In this document: piece after piece, positions 23,256-34,929 of the stretch | How the letters are laid out: each line of letters starts with the position of its first letter | Numbering within the stretch: the first letter of the stretch is position 1 | NCBI RefSeq assembly: GCF_014218705.1 | Contig: NZ_JABBJF010000013.1 | Span: 45,755 to 109,754, forward strand | Length of the DNA stretch: 64,000 nucleotides | Reading direction: 5' to 3' | Origin: Kluyvera sichuanensis | Lineage (GTDB): Bacteria > Pseudomonadota > Gammaproteobacteria > Enterobacterales > Enterobacteriaceae | Notes under the pieces: generated by a model | Databases searched by the model: none | What the model was told of the DNA's origin: nothing | The model's input: only the letters and a program-made list of their open reading frames with translations | Translations under genes and position numbers: made by a program

Positions 23256-23951
23256 ATGCTAGAAGATCTCAAACGCCAGGTGCTGGAAGCCAATCTGGCG
23301 CTGCCAAAACACAATCTGGTCACCTTGACTTGGGGCAACGTCAGCGCCGTCGACCGCGAGCGTGGCGTACTGGTTATCAAACCGTCCGGTGTCGATTACA
23401 GCGTAATGACCGCCGAGGATATGGTGGTGGTGAGCCTGGCAACCGGTGAAGTGGTGGAAGGCAATAAAAAACCGTCCTCGGACACCCCGACTCATCGCCT
23501 GCTGTATCAGGCATTCCCCACGCTCGGCGGCATTGTCCATACCCACTCCCGTCACGCGACCATCTGGGCGCAGGCAGGACAGCCCATCCCGGCAACCGGC
23601 ACCACCCACGCGGACTATTTCTACGGCTCGGTGCCCTGCACGCGCCTGATGACCGACGCGGAGATCAACGGCGACTACGAATGGGAAACCGGCGCGGTGA
23701 TCGTTGAAACCTTCCGCGAGAATGACATCGACCCAGCGCAGATGCCCGGCGTGCTGGTGCACTCCCACGGCCCGTTTGCCTGGGGCAAAAACGCCGAAGA
23801 CGCGGTACATAACGCCATCGTGCTGGAAGAGATTGCCTATATGGGTATCTTCTGCCGCCAGCTCGCTCCGCAGTTGCCGGACATGCAGCAAACGCTGCTG
23901 GATAAACACTATCTGCGCAAACATGGGGCAAAAGCTTATTACGGGCAGTAA
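23256..23951 (+). CDS. araD: L-ribulose-5-phosphate 4-epimerase
   Basis: Zinc class-II aldolase-family epimerase producing D-xylulose 5-phosphate for the pentose phosphate pathway. The 231 aa equal E. coli AraD. Zinc ligands are visible in [12 protein letters not shown] (two His) and the later histidine in [17 protein letters not shown] precedes the ATG. Last gene of araBAD, followed by a strong terminator. Confidence 0.97.
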   Translation: MLEDLKRQVLEANLALPKHNLVTLTWGNVSAVDRERGVLVIKPSGVDYSVMTAEDMVVVSLATGEVVEGNKKPSSDTPTHRLLYQAFPTLGGIVHTHSRHATIWAQAGQPIPATGTTHADYFYGSVPCTRLMTDAEINGDYEWETGAVIVETFRENDIDPAQMPGVLVHSHGPFAWGKNAEDAVHNAIVLEEIAYMGIFCRQLAPQLPDMQQTLLDKHYLRKHGAKAYYGQ

Positions 23952-23954
23952 CCC

Positions 23955-23970
23955 CTGTATAAACCACCAG
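23955..23970 (+). promoter_or_regulatory. LexA operator (SOS box) upstream of polB
   Basis: CTGTATAAACCACCAG fits the CTG-N10-CAG LexA consensus with the usual AT-rich left half. It lies 59 bp before the polB GTG and just 4 bp after the araD stop. E. coli polB (dinA) has a LexA box in the same place. Confidence 0.85.
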
Positions 23971-23981
23971 AACTCTCCCTT

Positions 23982-24012
23982 AAACCAGGCTATAATCAAG
24001 CCTGGTTTTTTT
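23982..24012 (+). terminator. araBAD terminator with the probable polB -10 in its loop
   Basis: AAACCAGGCT (23982-23991) pairs perfectly with AGCCTGGTTT (23999-24008), followed by more T residues: a strong terminator for araBAD. TATAAT (23991-23996), spanning the last stem base and the loop, is a perfect -10 hexamer, 20 bp downstream of the LexA box. Transcription started there would begin near 24003, inside the 3' arm, so the polB message itself could not form the hairpin. Confidence 0.85.
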
Positions 24013-24028
24013 ATGGATGAGCTCACGC

Positions 24029-26386
24029 GTGACCCAGCCCCAAGCAGGTTTTCTTCTTACCCGTCACTGGCGGGATACCCCGCAGGGTACCGAACTGGCT
24101 TTCTGGCTGGCGACCGATAACGGCCCGCTACAGGTCACGCTACCGCCGCAGGAGTCAGTGGCCTTTATCCCCGAAGCCCAGCGCGCACAGGTGGAACGCC
24201 TGCTGCAGGGCGAAAACGGCCTGCGTCTGGCCCCGCTTACGCTCAAAGACTTTCACCGTCAGCCGGTATTCGGCCTTTACTGCCGCGCCCATCGCCAGCT
24301 GATGCGGCTGGAAAAACTGCTGCGAGAAAACGGCATTACCATCTACGAAGCCGATATTCGTCCGCCAGAGCGCTATCTAATGGAGCGTTTTATTACCGCG
24401 CCGGTATGGGTGGAAGGCACGCCGCACGGGGCAACGCTCACGCAGGCTCGCATGAAGCCCAACCCGGAGTACCGGCCGCCGTTGAAGTGGGTGTCGCTGG
24501 ATATCGAAACCAGCCGCCACGGCGAGCTCTACTGCATTGGCCTTGAAGGCTGCGGGCAGCGCACCGTCTATATGCTTGGCGCAGAGCCCGAGCAGCCACC
24601 GCAGGTGGATTTTCATCTTGAATATGTCGCCAGCCGCCCGCTGCTGCTGGAGAAGCTTAACGCCTGGTTTGCCGAACACGACCCGGACGTGCTGATTGGC
24701 TGGAACGTGGTGCAGTTCGATCTGCGCGTACTGCAAAAAAGCGCCGAACGTTATCGAGTGCCGCTGCTGCTTGGGCGCGGTAACAGCGAACTGGAGTGGC
24801 GCGAGCACGGCTTTAAGAACGGCGTGTTCTTCGCCCAGGCCGCCGGTCGCCTGATTATCGACGGCATCGACGCGCTAAAATCCGCTTTCTGGAGCTTTAC
24901 CTCGTTTTCACTGGAGAACGTCGCTCGGGAGTTGCTGGGCGAAGGCAAAGCTATCGATAACCCATGGGACCGAATGGACGAAATTGACCGCCGTTTCGCC
25001 GAAGATAAGCCTGCGTTAGCCACCTATAACCTCAAAGACTGCGAGCTGGTCACCCGCATCTTCCACAAAACCGAGATCATGCCGTTTTTACTGGAACGCG
25101 CGACGGTCAACGGGCTAGCAGTCGACCGGCACGGCGGCTCGGTAGCAGCCTTCAGCCACCTTTATTTCCCGCGTATGCACCGCCTGGGCTACGTCGCACC
25201 CAATCTCGGCGAAGTGCCGCCGCAGGCGAGCCCCGGCGGCTACGTGATGGACTCGCGCCCTGGCCTGTACGACTCCGTGCTGGTGCTGGACTACAAAAGC
25301 CTGTACCCGTCGATCATCCGCTCGTTTCTGATTGACCCGGTAGGGCTGATTGAAGGCATGGCGCACCCGAATACGCAGCACAGCACCGAAGGTTTCCTCG
25401 ATGCCTGGTTCTCCCGCGACAAGCACTGCCTGCCGGGGATCGTCAGCCAGATATGGCACGCCCGTGATGAAGCCAAACTGCATAAAAACAAACCCCTGTC
25501 GCAGGCGTTGAAAATCATTATGAATGCCTTCTATGGCGTACTGGGCACCAGCGCCTGCCGCTTTTTCGATCCGCGCCTGGCGTCGTCGATCACCATGCGC
25601 GGCCACGCGATCATGCGTCAGACCAAAGCGCTGATTGAATCTCAGGGTTATGACGTGATTTACGGCGACACCGACTCCACCTTCGTCTGGCTTAAACGGG
25701 CTCATGGCGAGGAAGAGGCCGGGGTCATTGGCCGCTCGCTGGTCGAGTTTGTTAACCAGTGGTGGGCCGAAGAACTACAGAAAAAAGGGCTGACCAGCGC
25801 GCTGGAGCTGGAGTTTGAAACCCACTTCTGCCGCTTCCTGATGCCGACCATCCGCGGTGCCGATACCGGCAGCAAAAAGCGCTATGCGGGGATGATTCAG
25901 GAAGGCAACGAACAGCGGATGCTGTACAAAGGGCTGGAAACGGTACGTACCGACTGGACGCCGCTGGCGCAGCAGTTCCAGCAGGCGCTTTATCTACGCA
26001 TCTTCCGCAATGAGCCGTACCGTGACTTTATCCTTGAAACCATCGATAAGCTGATGGCGGGCGAGCTCGATGAACAGCTGGTCTACCGCAAGCATCTGCG
26101 CCGCCCACTGGCGGAATATCAGAAAAATATTCCGCCACACGTGCGCGCCGCCCGCCTTGCCGATGAGCACAACGTGCGGTTAGGGCGCCCACAGCAGTAT
26201 CAACAGCGCGGCAGCATTCGCTACGTCTGGACCACCAGCGGCCCGGAACCCGTGGCCTACCAGCAATCACCGCTCGATTACGACCACTACCTGACGAAAC
26301 AATTAGCCCCGGTAGCCGAAGGAATTCTCCCCTTTGTCGACGATGATTTTGCTACAATAGTGACAGGGCAACTGGGTCTATTTTGA
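24029..26386 (+). CDS. polB: DNA polymerase II (SOS-inducible)
   Basis: Family-B DNA polymerase acting in replication restart and translesion synthesis. The 3'-5' exonuclease motif ExoI is SLDIET; polymerase motifs are [13 protein letters not shown] (motif A) and YGDTDSTF (motif C, two catalytic Asp), with KIIMNAFYG between them. The start is set at the GTG at 24029 because the E. coli protein begins with the equivalent valine and GGATGAG lies just upstream; the ATG at 24017 would add four residues and has no ribosome site. This gives 785 aa against 783 in E. coli. LexA control is inferred from the upstream operator. Confidence 0.95.
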   Translation: MTQPQAGFLLTRHWRDTPQGTELAFWLATDNGPLQVTLPPQESVAFIPEAQRAQVERLLQGENGLRLAPLTLKDFHRQPVFGLYCRAHRQLMRLEKLLRENGITIYEADIRPPERYLMERFITAPVWVEGTPHGATLTQARMKPNPEYRPPLKWVSLDIETSRHGELYCIGLEGCGQRTVYMLGAEPEQPPQVDFHLEYVASRPLLLEKLNAWFAEHDPDVLIGWNVVQFDLRVLQKSAERYRVPLLLGRGNSELEWREHGFKNGVFFAQAAGRLIIDGIDALKSAFWSFTSFSLENVARELLGEGKAIDNPWDRMDEIDRRFAEDKPALATYNLKDCELVTRIFHKTEIMPFLLERATVNGLAVDRHGGSVAAFSHLYFPRMHRLGYVAPNLGEVPPQASPGGYVMDSRPGLYDSVLVLDYKSLYPSIIRSFLIDPVGLIEGMAHPNTQHSTEGFLDAWFSRDKHCLPGIVSQIWHARDEAKLHKNKPLSQALKIIMNAFYGVLGTSACRFFDPRLASSITMRGHAIMRQTKALIESQGYDVIYGDTDSTFVWLKRAHGEEEAGVIGRSLVEFVNQWWAEELQKKGLTSALELEFETHFCRFLMPTIRGADTGSKKRYAGMIQEGNEQRMLYKGLETVRTDWTPLAQQFQQALYLRIFRNEPYRDFILETIDKLMAGELDEQLVYRKHLRRPLAEYQKNIPPHVRAARLADEHNVRLGRPQQYQQRGSIRYVWTTSGPEPVAYQQSPLDYDHYLTKQLAPVAEGILPFVDDDFATIVTGQLGLF

Positions 26387-26518
26387 CAGGTGACTAACGT
26401 CTCGCCATCCAGTACCATAGCGCCCTTTCCATTCCTGGACCAAATTCACTCGCCGCCTGCTTTCAAAGGTGGTGGATGAATATTGCCTGCAATTTATTAA
26501 AGATAGAGCCGAACGCAT

Positions 26519-29425
26519 ATGCCTTTTACACTTGGTCAACGCTGGATCAGCGATACAGAAAGCGAACTGGGACTTGGTACCGTTGTTGCAATGGATGCAC
26601 GCACCGTCACCCTACTCTTTCCGGCAACCGGAGAGAATCGTCTGTATGCCCGTAGCGACTCCCCCGTGACCCGCGTAATGTTTAATCCCGGCGACACGGT
26701 AACAAGCCATGAAGGCTGGCAGTTGCTCGTTGACGAAGTTATCGAAGAAAATGGCCTGTTGGCCTACATTGGCACCCGCCAGGACACCGAAGAGACCGGC
26801 GTCATGATGCGTGAAGTGCTGCTCGACAGCAAACTGGTGTTCAGCAAGCCGCAGGACCGTCTCTTTGCCGGGCAGATCGACCGTATGGACCGCTTTGCTC
26901 TGCGCTACCGCGCGCGTAAATACCAGAGTGAACAGTACCGTATGCCGTGGAGCGGCCTGCGCGGTCAGCGCACGAGCCTGATCCCGCACCAGCTCAATAT
27001 CGCCCATGACGTGGGCCGTCGCCACGCGCCGCGCGTCCTGCTGGCGGACGAAGTGGGTTTAGGCAAAACCATCGAAGCCGGGATGATCCTGCACCAACAG
27101 TTGCTGTCCGGTGCCGCTCAGCGCGTACTGATCATCGTCCCGGAAACCCTGCAGCATCAGTGGCTGGTCGAAATGCTGCGCCGCTTCAACCTGCGCTTTG
27201 CACTGTTCGACGACGAACGCTACGCCGAAGCCCAGCACGATGCCTACAACCCGTTTGAAACCGAACAGCTGGTTATCTGCTCGCTGGATTTCGTGCGCCG
27301 CAACAAGCAGCGCCTGGAAAACCTGTGTGAAGCCGAATGGGATATCATGGTGGTCGACGAAGCGCACCACCTGGTGTGGAGCGAAGAGGCGCCAAGTCGC
27401 GAATATCAGGCCATTGAACAGCTCGCCGAGCGCGTGCCTGGCGTACTGCTGCTGACGGCAACCCCGGAACAGCTGGGGATGGAAAGCCACTTTGCGCGTC
27501 TGCGTCTGCTGGATCCAAACCGCTTCCACGATTTTGAGCAGTTTGTTGAAGAACAGAAAAACTACCGCCCGGTAGCCGATGCCGTCGCCCTGCTGCTGGC
27601 AGGCAACAAGCTCAGCAACGACGAACTGAACATGCTGGGTGAGCTGATTGGCGAGCAGGATATCGAAGCCCTGCTGCAGACCGCTAACAGCGATCGCGAC
27701 GGCGCAGAAGCTGCCCGTCAGGAGCTGATCAGCATGCTGATGGACCGCCACGGCACCAGCCGCGTGCTGTTCCGTAACACCCGTAACGGCGTAAAAGGCT
27801 TCCCGAAACGCGAACTGCACACCATCAAGCTGCCGTTGCCGATGCAGTATCAGACGGCGATTAAAGTCTCCGGCATTATGGGTGCCCGTAAGAGCGCAGA
27901 AGAACGCGCCCGCGACATGCTCTACCCGGAGCAGATTTATCAGGAATTTGAAGGCGACACCGGCACCTGGTGGAACTTCGACCCGCGCGTAGAATGGCTG
28001 ATGGGCTACCTGACCAGCCACCGCGCGCAGAAAGTGCTGGTGATCTGCGCCAAGGCCGCCACCGCGCTGCAGCTGGAGCAGGTTCTGCGCGAGCGCGAAG
28101 GCATCCGTGCCGCCGTGTTCCACGAAGGCATGTCGATTATTGAACGTGACCGTGCCGCCGCCTGGTTCGGCGAAGAAGACAGCGGCGCACAGGTGCTGCT
28201 GTGCTCGGAAATCGGTTCGGAAGGCCGTAACTTCCAGTTCGCCAGCAACCTGGTGATGTTCGACCTGCCGTTCAACCCAGACCTGCTGGAACAGCGTATC
28301 GGCCGTCTGGACCGTATCGGTCAGGCGCACGATATTCAGATTCACGTGCCGTACCTGGAAAAAACCGCCCAGTCGGTGCTGGTTCGCTGGTTCCACGAAG
28401 GGCTGGACGCGTTTGAGCACACCTGCCCGACCGGCCGTACTATTTACGACAGCGTCCATGACCAGCTGATCAACTACCTGGCGGCGCCGGAAAATAGCGA
28501 TGGCTTCGACGACCTCATCAAGAGCTGTCGCGAACAGCACGAAGCGCTGAAAACCCAGCTGGAACAGGGGCGCGACCGCCTGCTGGAGATCCACTCCAAC
28601 GGCGGTGAAAAAGCGCAGGCGCTGGCGGAAAGCATCGAAGAGCAGGATGACGACACCAACCTGATCGCCTTCGCCATGAACCTGTTCGATATCGTCGGTA
28701 TCAACCAGGACGATCGCGGCGAGCACCTGATCGTGCTGACCCCATCCGACCACATGCTGGTGCCGGACTTCCCGGGTCTGCCGGAAGACGGCTGTACCGT
28801 GACCTTCGAGCGTGATGTAGCGCTGTCCCGCGAGGACGCGCAGTTCCTGACCTGGGAACACCCGCTGATTCACAACGGCCTGGATCTGATCCTCTCCGGT
28901 GATACCGGCAGCAGCACCATTTCCCTGCTGAAAAACAAAGCGCTGCCGGTGGGTACGCTGCTGGTCGAGCTGATTTATGTGGTTGAAGCGCAGGCGCCGA
29001 AACAGCTGCAGCTCAACCGTTTCCTGCCGCCAACGCCGGTGCGTATGCTGCTGGATAAAAACGGCACCAACCTCGCCGCCCAGGTTGAGTTTGAGACCTT
29101 CAACCGTCAGCTCAGCGCGGTGAACCGTCATACCGGTAGTAAGCTGGTAAATGCGGTACAGCAGGACGTGCATACCATTCTGCAAAAAGGCGAAGCACAG
29201 ATTGAGCAAGCCGCTCAGGCGCTGATTACCGCCGCCCGTGAAGAGGCGGACGAGAAGCTCAGCGCGGAACTGTCGCGCCTGGAAGCGTTGAAAGCGGTGA
29301 ACCCAAACATCCGCGACGACGAACTGTCCGCGATTGAAAGCAACCGCCAGCAGGTGATGGAAAGCCTGTCGCAGGCGGGATGGCGTCTGGACGCGCTGCG
29401 TCTTATCGTCGTCACTCACCAGTAA
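26519..29425 (+). CDS. rapA: RNA polymerase recycling ATPase RapA
   Basis: Swi2/Snf2-type translocase bound to RNA polymerase that helps release stalled post-termination complexes. It has two N-terminal Tudor-like subdomains (about 1-105), Walker A DEVGLGKT (177-184), motif II VVDEAHH, and the C-terminal helicase lobe with [11 protein letters not shown]. 968 aa, exactly as in E. coli. The start at 26519 ([18 protein letters not shown]) is conserved. Downstream rluA begins 11 bp after its stop. The 132-bp gap to polB presumably holds its own promoter. Confidence 0.97.
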   Translation: MPFTLGQRWISDTESELGLGTVVAMDARTVTLLFPATGENRLYARSDSPVTRVMFNPGDTVTSHEGWQLLVDEVIEENGLLAYIGTRQDTEETGVMMREVLLDSKLVFSKPQDRLFAGQIDRMDRFALRYRARKYQSEQYRMPWSGLRGQRTSLIPHQLNIAHDVGRRHAPRVLLADEVGLGKTIEAGMILHQQLLSGAAQRVLIIVPETLQHQWLVEMLRRFNLRFALFDDERYAEAQHDAYNPFETEQLVICSLDFVRRNKQRLENLCEAEWDIMVVDEAHHLVWSEEAPSREYQAIEQLAERVPGVLLLTATPEQLGMESHFARLRLLDPNRFHDFEQFVEEQKNYRPVADAVALLLAGNKLSNDELNMLGELIGEQDIEALLQTANSDRDGAEAARQELISMLMDRHGTSRVLFRNTRNGVKGFPKRELHTIKLPLPMQYQTAIKVSGIMGARKSAEERARDMLYPEQIYQEFEGDTGTWWNFDPRVEWLMGYLTSHRAQKVLVICAKAATALQLEQVLREREGIRAAVFHEGMSIIERDRAAAWFGEEDSGAQVLLCSEIGSEGRNFQFASNLVMFDLPFNPDLLEQRIGRLDRIGQAHDIQIHVPYLEKTAQSVLVRWFHEGLDAFEHTCPTGRTIYDSVHDQLINYLAAPENSDGFDDLIKSCREQHEALKTQLEQGRDRLLEIHSNGGEKAQALAESIEEQDDDTNLIAFAMNLFDIVGINQDDRGEHLIVLTPSDHMLVPDFPGLPEDGCTVTFERDVALSREDAQFLTWEHPLIHNGLDLILSGDTGSSTISLLKNKALPVGTLLVELIYVVEAQAPKQLQLNRFLPPTPVRMLLDKNGTNLAAQVEFETFNRQLSAVNRHTGSKLVNAVQQDVHTILQKGEAQIEQAAQALITAAREEADEKLSAELSRLEALKAVNPNIRDDELSAIESNRQQVMESLSQAGWRLDALRLIVVTHQ

Positions 29426-29436
29426 TCGGAGCCGCT

Positions 29437-30096
29437 ATGGGCATGGAAAACTATCATCCGCCACGGGACCCGTGGCTGGTGATCCTCTATCAGGACGAGC
29501 ACATCATGGTGGTCAACAAGCCCAGCGGCCTGTTGTCCGTCCCGGGCCGCCAGGAAGAGCATAAAGACAGCGTCATGACCCGCGTACAGCGCGACTATCC
29601 GCAGGCGGAGTCCGTGCACCGCCTCGATATGGCGACCAGCGGCGTTATCGTCGTCGCCCTGACCAAAGCGGCTGAAAGAGAACTGAAACGTCAATTCCGC
29701 GAGCGCGAGCCGAAAAAGCAGTACGTCGCGCGCGTGTGGGGTCACCCGCAGCCGCAGGAAGGCCTGGTGGATTTACCGCTGATTTGCGACTGGCCAAACC
29801 GGCCAAAGCAGAAAGTGTGTTATGAAACCGGCAAGGCCGCGCAGACGGAGTATGAAGTGCTGGAGTATGCGCCGGATAACACCGCGCGGGTGAAGCTCAA
29901 GCCCATTACCGGGCGTTCACACCAGCTGCGCGTGCATATGCTGGCGCTGGGTCACCCGATTCTGGGTGACCGCTTTTATGCGCACGACGAGGCGTTAGCG
30001 ATGGCGCCACGTTTGCAGCTGCATGCGGAGACGTTAACCATTACCCATCCGCAGTTTGGCAACAGCATGACGTTTAAGGCACCGGTCGATTTTTAG
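29437..30096 (+). CDS. rluA: Dual-specificity RNA pseudouridine synthase RluA
   Basis: Forms pseudouridine at position 746 of 23S rRNA and position 32 of several tRNAs. The catalytic aspartate lies in HRLDMATSG (Asp64). 219 aa as in E. coli, starting MGMENYHPP; a longer in-frame start lies inside rapA and is rejected. The ATG follows a GGAG ribosome site. Convergent with djlA. Confidence 0.96.
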   Translation: MGMENYHPPRDPWLVILYQDEHIMVVNKPSGLLSVPGRQEEHKDSVMTRVQRDYPQAESVHRLDMATSGVIVVALTKAAERELKRQFREREPKKQYVARVWGHPQPQEGLVDLPLICDWPNRPKQKVCYETGKAAQTEYEVLEYAPDNTARVKLKPITGRSHQLRVHMLALGHPILGDRFYAHDEALAMAPRLQLHAETLTITHPQFGNSMTFKAPVDF

Positions 30097-30112
30097 ATTG
30101 TGCCAATGTTTT

Positions 30113-30138
30113 CCCGGGCGAGCGCAAGCGACCCCGGG
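30113..30138. repeat. REP-like palindrome between rluA and djlA
   Basis: CCCGGGCGAGCGCAAGCG is followed by ACCCCGGG: CCCGGG arms flank an inner CGCAAGCG. It is one unit of the family that also occurs at 11164-11231, 38029-38057 and 48156-48184. It may act as a terminator for the two convergent genes, but there is no U-run. Confidence 0.6.
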
Positions 30139-30148
30139 TTCATGCACC

Positions 30149-30973
30149 TTACTTAAATCCCTTCTGTTCTTTTATTAACTCGTACGCTTTCTGAATTTCC
30201 TGCGCCTTCTGCTTGGCCATCTCCATCATCTCCGGCGGTAACCCTTTGGCCACCAGCTTATCCGGGTGATGTTCGCTCATCAGCTTACGATAGGCGCGTT
30301 TGATGGTCGTGGCATCATCGCTCGGCTTCACGCCCAGCACGTTACACGCATCTTCAAGCGTTGGGCCGCGCTGTGCCTGCTGCCAACCGCCGCCCTGGCC
30401 GCCCTGAGACTGCTGATGGTAGCCGCCACCAAACTGTGCGCCGCCCTGCATCATGCGCAGGAACTGGTCGAACTGGGCGTGGGAGATCCCCAGCTCTTCG
30501 GCAATGACGTACAGCACGTCGCGTTCGTTCGGGTGCAGAGAACCGTCGGCAAAGGCCGCCTGGATCTGAATCTCCAGGAACATACGAATAAGATCAAAAC
30601 GACCAAAGCAGACGCTACGGAACTGACGCATTTTTTCGCGCAGCGGATAGTTGTCGGCTTTACCAACGCGAAACGCCTGCTGCGCTGCGGTACGAGATTC
30701 ACCGTGCAGATTCATCCGGTCCATAAACAGGCTGGCGACATGAATATCCGCTTCGGTAACGCGCCCTTTCGATTTGGTCAGGTGGCCCATCACTTCAAAG
30801 GTGGTGGCAAAAAACAGCGACTGACGCTGCTGTTGATTGGCAAACCAGTTCATGCGACGACTGCGCGCCTTATCAAACATGTGGCCCACGAGCAGCCCGA
30901 GGACAACGCCCCAGAACCCTCCGCCCATCATCAGAGCGACGGCCACACCAATCACTTTTCCCCAATACTGCAT
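30149..30973 (-). CDS. djlA: Membrane-anchored DnaK co-chaperone DjlA
   Basis: Type-III J-domain protein of the inner membrane that stimulates DnaK and affects Rcs signalling (colanic acid). A single N-terminal transmembrane segment (about 7-30, glycine-rich [18 protein letters not shown]) is followed by a TerB-like central domain, a Gly/Gln-rich linker ([18 protein letters not shown]) and a C-terminal J domain with the diagnostic HPD in SEHHPDKL. 274 aa against 271 in E. coli; the extra residues are in the linker. Divergent from lptD. Confidence 0.95.
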   Translation of the reverse strand: MQYWGKVIGVAVALMMGGGFWGVVLGLLVGHMFDKARSRRMNWFANQQQRQSLFFATTFEVMGHLTKSKGRVTEADIHVASLFMDRMNLHGESRTAAQQAFRVGKADNYPLREKMRQFRSVCFGRFDLIRMFLEIQIQAAFADGSLHPNERDVLYVIAEELGISHAQFDQFLRMMQGGAQFGGGYHQQSQGGQGGGWQQAQRGPTLEDACNVLGVKPSDDATTIKRAYRKLMSEHHPDKLVAKGLPPEMMEMAKQKAQEIQKAYELIKEQKGFK

Positions 30974-31216
30974 ATACTCCCCAAATCGTCATGCCAGCGG
31001 CTAAAATATGCATTATCATACCTGTCATTCAATGCCGTGCATAACACCTCTGGCACGAACGGGCAGGATAGACTCGATCAATTTCACGTTGCGACTCACG
31101 GTAATGCAACTTAGAAGCCGACGAGCATTAACACTAGCGTCATCACGATGAGTACGTTAGTCTCTGACCGTTTGCAAGCCGCAATGCTATAGATGACGGA
31201 ACAACAAATACAACGT

Positions 31217-33589
31217 ATGAAAAAACGTATTCCCACTCTCCTCGCGACTATGATCGCCAGCGCCTTGTACAGCCAGCAGGGAATGGCTGCCGATCTCGCA
31301 TCTCAATGTATGCTTGGCGTACCCAGTTACGATCGCCCGTTAGTGAGTGGTAAACCTAACGACCAGCCGGTGACCATCACCGCCGATCACGCGAACGGTA
31401 ACTACCCAGACAACGCCGTGTTTACCGGCAATGTCGATATTAATCAGGGAAATAGCCGTTTGCAGGCCGATGAAGTTCAGCTTCATCAAAAGCAGCCTGA
31501 TGGGCAGCCTACACCGGTTCGTACCGTCGATGCACTCGGCAACGTTCACTACGATGATAATCAGGTTATTCTTAAAGGGCCGAAAGCCTGGTCAAACCTG
31601 AATACCAAAGATACTAACGTCTGGAAAGGTGACTACCAGATGGTCGGCCGTCAGGGCCGCGGTACCGCAGATGTCATGAAACAGCGCGGCGAAAACCGCT
31701 ATACCATTCTGGAAAACGGTACCTTTACCTCCTGTCTCCCTGGTTCAAACACCTGGAGCGTGGTGGGTAGCGAAGTGATCCACGACCGCGAAGAGCAGGT
31801 CGCGGAGATCTGGAACGCCCGCTTCAAAATTGGCCCGGTTCCAGTCTTCTATAGCCCGTATCTGCAGCTTCCGGTCGGTGACAAACGTCGCTCCGGCTTC
31901 CTGATTCCGAACGCTAAATACGGCAGTACGAACCACTTTGAGTTCTCGTTACCGTATTACTGGAACATCGCGCCGAACATGGACGCGACCATCACGCCGC
32001 ACTATATGGACAAGCGTAGCGGCGTCATGTGGGAAAACGAATTCCGCTATCTGACCGATGCCGGTCAGGGTCTGTTTGAGCTCGATTACCTGCCTTCAGA
32101 CAGCGTCTACTCCAGTGAACACCCTAACGATGAGAATAGCCGCCGCTGGCTGTTCTACTGGCAGCACGCCGGGGTGATGGATCAGGTATGGCGTTTCAAT
32201 GCCGACTACACCAAAGTCAGCGATCCGGACTACTTCAACGACTTTGACTCGAAATATGGCTCGAGTACCGACGGCTACGCCACGCAAAAACTGAGCGTCG
32301 GTTATGCGGTGCAAAACTTTGACGCCACCGTGTCATCAAAACAGTTCCAGGTCTTCGACCGCAGCAACAGCAACTCCTATTCGGCTGAGCCGCAGCTGGA
32401 TATCAACGCCTACCAGAACGACGTCGGTCCGTTTGATACCCATCTCTATGCGCAGGCGGTGAAGTTTACCAACAGCAACAGCACCATGCCTGAAGCGACG
32501 CGTCTCCACCTGGAGCCGACCATCAGTCTGCCGCTGGGCAACCGCTGGGGTAGCCTCAATACCGAAGCGAAGCTGCTGGCAACGCACTATAACCAGAGCA
32601 ATATCGACAACTACAACAACGACTCGAGCAACGCGAACACGCTGGCCAGCTCGGTTAACCGCACCCTGCCGCAGCTGAAAGTTGACGGTAAGATGGTGTT
32701 TGAACGCGATGTGGCGCTGAGCCCGGGTTATACCCAGACGCTGGAACCACGTATGCAGTATCTGTACGTGCCGTACCGCGATCAGAGCAAAATCAACAAC
32801 TACGACTCCACTTTCCTGCAGTCCGACTACTCTAGCCTGTTCCGCGACCGTACCTACAGCGGCCTTGACCGCATCGCCTCCGCAAACCAGTTAACGACCG
32901 GCGTCACATCGCGTATTTATGATGACGCTGCCGTTGAACGTTTTAACGTTTCTGTTGGTCAAATCTACTATTTCACCGAGTCCCGTACCGGTGATGACAA
33001 CATTAACTGGGAGAAAAACGACAAAACGGGCTCGCTGGTTTGGGCAGGTGATACCTACTGGCGCATCAGCGACCAGTGGGGCTTACGCAGCGGCGTTCAG
33101 TACGATACGCGTCTGAACAACATATCCACCAGCAGTACAGCCATTGAATGGCGTCGGGACGAAGAGCGTTTGGTGCAGTTGACTTACCGTTATGCCAGCC
33201 CGGAATATATTCAGGCAACGCTGCCGACGAGTTACTCCACCAACGATCAGTATCGTGAAGGAATTTCGCAGGTAGGCGCCACGGCAAGCTGGCCAATCGT
33301 CGATCGCTGGTCCGTTGTCGGTGCTTACTACTATGACACCAACACCGGTAGCGCCGCCGACCAGATGCTGGGCGTGCAGTACAATTCCTGCTGCTACGCT
33401 ATCCGCGTAGGCTACGAGCGTAAACTCAACGGCTGGGACTACGACAGCAACAGCAAGACTGGCGGGCAGGCCAAATATGACAACTCCATCGGCTTCAACA
33501 TTGAGCTGCGTGGTCTGAGCTCCAACTACGGTCTGGGTACCCAGCAGATGCTGCGTTCCAACATCATGCCGTACCAGAGCTCTCTGTAA
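31217..33589 (+). CDS. lptD: LPS-assembly outer-membrane protein LptD
   Basis: Beta-barrel that, with LptE, inserts lipopolysaccharide into the outer leaflet. The signal peptide ([24 protein letters not shown], cleavage about residue 24) is followed by the N-terminal OstA/jellyroll domain and the 26-strand barrel. The disulfide cysteines are retained: one in ASQCMLG, one in TSCLPG and the adjacent pair in [10 protein letters not shown]. 790 aa against 784 in E. coli, with differences mainly in predicted extracellular loops. An in-frame upstream ATG at 31193 is rejected because the signal peptide starts at 31217. First gene of lptD-surA-pdxA-rsmA-apaGH. Confidence 0.96.
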   Translation: MKKRIPTLLATMIASALYSQQGMAADLASQCMLGVPSYDRPLVSGKPNDQPVTITADHANGNYPDNAVFTGNVDINQGNSRLQADEVQLHQKQPDGQPTPVRTVDALGNVHYDDNQVILKGPKAWSNLNTKDTNVWKGDYQMVGRQGRGTADVMKQRGENRYTILENGTFTSCLPGSNTWSVVGSEVIHDREEQVAEIWNARFKIGPVPVFYSPYLQLPVGDKRRSGFLIPNAKYGSTNHFEFSLPYYWNIAPNMDATITPHYMDKRSGVMWENEFRYLTDAGQGLFELDYLPSDSVYSSEHPNDENSRRWLFYWQHAGVMDQVWRFNADYTKVSDPDYFNDFDSKYGSSTDGYATQKLSVGYAVQNFDATVSSKQFQVFDRSNSNSYSAEPQLDINAYQNDVGPFDTHLYAQAVKFTNSNSTMPEATRLHLEPTISLPLGNRWGSLNTEAKLLATHYNQSNIDNYNNDSSNANTLASSVNRTLPQLKVDGKMVFERDVALSPGYTQTLEPRMQYLYVPYRDQSKINNYDSTFLQSDYSSLFRDRTYSGLDRIASANQLTTGVTSRIYDDAAVERFNVSVGQIYYFTESRTGDDNINWEKNDKTGSLVWAGDTYWRISDQWGLRSGVQYDTRLNNISTSSTAIEWRRDEERLVQLTYRYASPEYIQATLPTSYSTNDQYREGISQVGATASWPIVDRWSVVGAYYYDTNTGSAADQMLGVQYNSCCYAIRVGYERKLNGWDYDSNSKTGGQAKYDNSIGFNIELRGLSSNYGLGTQQMLRSNIMPYQSSL

Positions 33590-33642
33590 TATCACTGGTT
33601 AGACACATCATCCGCATTGCGGTTAATTGAAATGGAAAAAGT

Positions 33643-34929
33643 ATGAAGAACTGGAAAACGCTGCTTCTCGGTATCGCCTTAGTTGCGAATACCAGCTTCG
33701 CTGCCCCGCAGGTTGTCGATAAAGTAGCAGCCGTCGTGAACAACGGCGTTGTCCTTGAAAGTGATGTTGATGGTCTGATGCAGTCCGTCAAAATGAACTC
33801 CGGCCAGGCGGGTCAGCAGCTGCCGGACGATGCGACCCTTCGCCACCAGATCCTGGAACGTCTGATCATGGATCAGATTATCCTGCAGATGGGGCAGAAA
33901 ATGGGCGTGAAGATCTCTGACGAGCAGCTCGATCAGGCGATCGCCAACATCGCGAAGCAGAACAACATGACGATGGATCAGATGCGCAGCCGTCTGGCCT
34001 ACGATGGGATGAACTACAACACCTATCGTAACCAGATCCGCAAAGAGATGCTGATCTCCGAAGTGCGTAACAACGAAGTGCGTCGCCGCATCACCGTGTT
34101 GCCGCAGGAAGTGGACGCGCTGGCAAGCCAGATTGGCAACCAGAACGATGCCAGCACCGAGCTGAACCTCAGCCACATCCTGGTTCCACTGCCGGAAAAC
34201 CCAACCTCCGATCAGGTCAATGAAGCGCAGAGCCAAGCCGAATCTATCGTTGAGCAGGCTCGCAACGGCGCCGACTTCGGTAAGCTTGCGATCACCTACT
34301 CTGCCGACCAGCAGGCGCTGAAAGGCGGCCAGATGGGCTGGGGGCGTATTCAGGAGCTGCCGGCTATCTTCGCCCAGGCGCTGAGCACGGCGAAAAAAGG
34401 TGATGTCGTCGGTCCCATTCGTTCCGGTGTGGGCTTCCACATTCTGAAAATCAACGATATGCGCGGCCAGACGCAGAATATCAATGTCACCGAAACCCAC
34501 GCTCGCCACATCCTGCTGAAGCCGTCGCCAATTATGACCGACGACCAGGCACGTGCGAAGCTGGAGCAGGTTGCAGCGGATATCCGCAGCGGCAAAACCA
34601 CCTTTGAGAAAGCGGCTAAAGAGCTGTCTCAGGATCCAGGCTCTGCTAACCAGGGCGGTGATTTAGGTTGGGCAACGCCGGATATCTACGATCCATCATT
34701 CCGCGATGCGCTGATGAAGCTGAACAAAGGCCAGATGAGCGGCCCGGTTCACTCTTCCTTCGGCTGGCACCTGATTCAGTTGCTCGATACGCGTAACGTT
34801 GACCGTACCGACGCGGCGCAGAAAGATCGTGCTTACCGCATGCTGATGAACCGTAAGTTCTCTGAAGAAGCAGCGACCTGGATGCAGGAACAGCGCGCAA
34901 GCGCCTACGTTAAAATTCTGAGCAACTAA
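33643..34929 (+). CDS. surA: Periplasmic chaperone and peptidyl-prolyl isomerase SurA
   Basis: Escorts outer-membrane proteins, including LptD encoded just upstream, through the periplasm to the BAM complex. The signal peptide ends around residue 20 (TSFA). It is followed by the N-terminal chaperone domain and two parvulin domains, seen in the LSHILVPLP and [11 protein letters not shown] blocks with [11 protein letters not shown] and [11 protein letters not shown]. 428 aa, equal to E. coli. The stop overlaps the pdxA ATG by one base. Confidence 0.97.
   Translation: MKNWKTLLLGIALVANTSFAAPQVVDKVAAVVNNGVVLESDVDGLMQSVKMNSGQAGQQLPDDATLRHQILERLIMDQIILQMGQKMGVKISDEQLDQAIANIAKQNNMTMDQMRSRLAYDGMNYNTYRNQIRKEMLISEVRNNEVRRRITVLPQEVDALASQIGNQNDASTELNLSHILVPLPENPTSDQVNEAQSQAESIVEQARNGADFGKLAITYSADQQALKGGQMGWGRIQELPAIFAQALSTAKKGDVVGPIRSGVGFHILKINDMRGQTQNINVTETHARHILLKPSPIMTDDQARAKLEQVAADIRSGKTTFEKAAKELSQDPGSANQGGDLGWATPDIYDPSFRDALMKLNKGQMSGPVHSSFGWHLIQLLDTRNVDRTDAAQKDRAYRMLMNRKFSEEAATWMQEQRASAYVKILSN

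Noticed and set aside
27059..29419. Long open frame opposite rapA (about 786 codons)
   Set aside because: Antisense shadow of a conserved 968-aa gene; its His/Gln/Val-rich composition is typical of reverse-frame translation of GC-rich DNA.
31100..31200. Sigma-E promoter for lptD
   Set aside because: Expected from E. coli, but I could not find a convincing GGAACTT/TCTGA pair at suitable spacing, so it is not listed as a feature.
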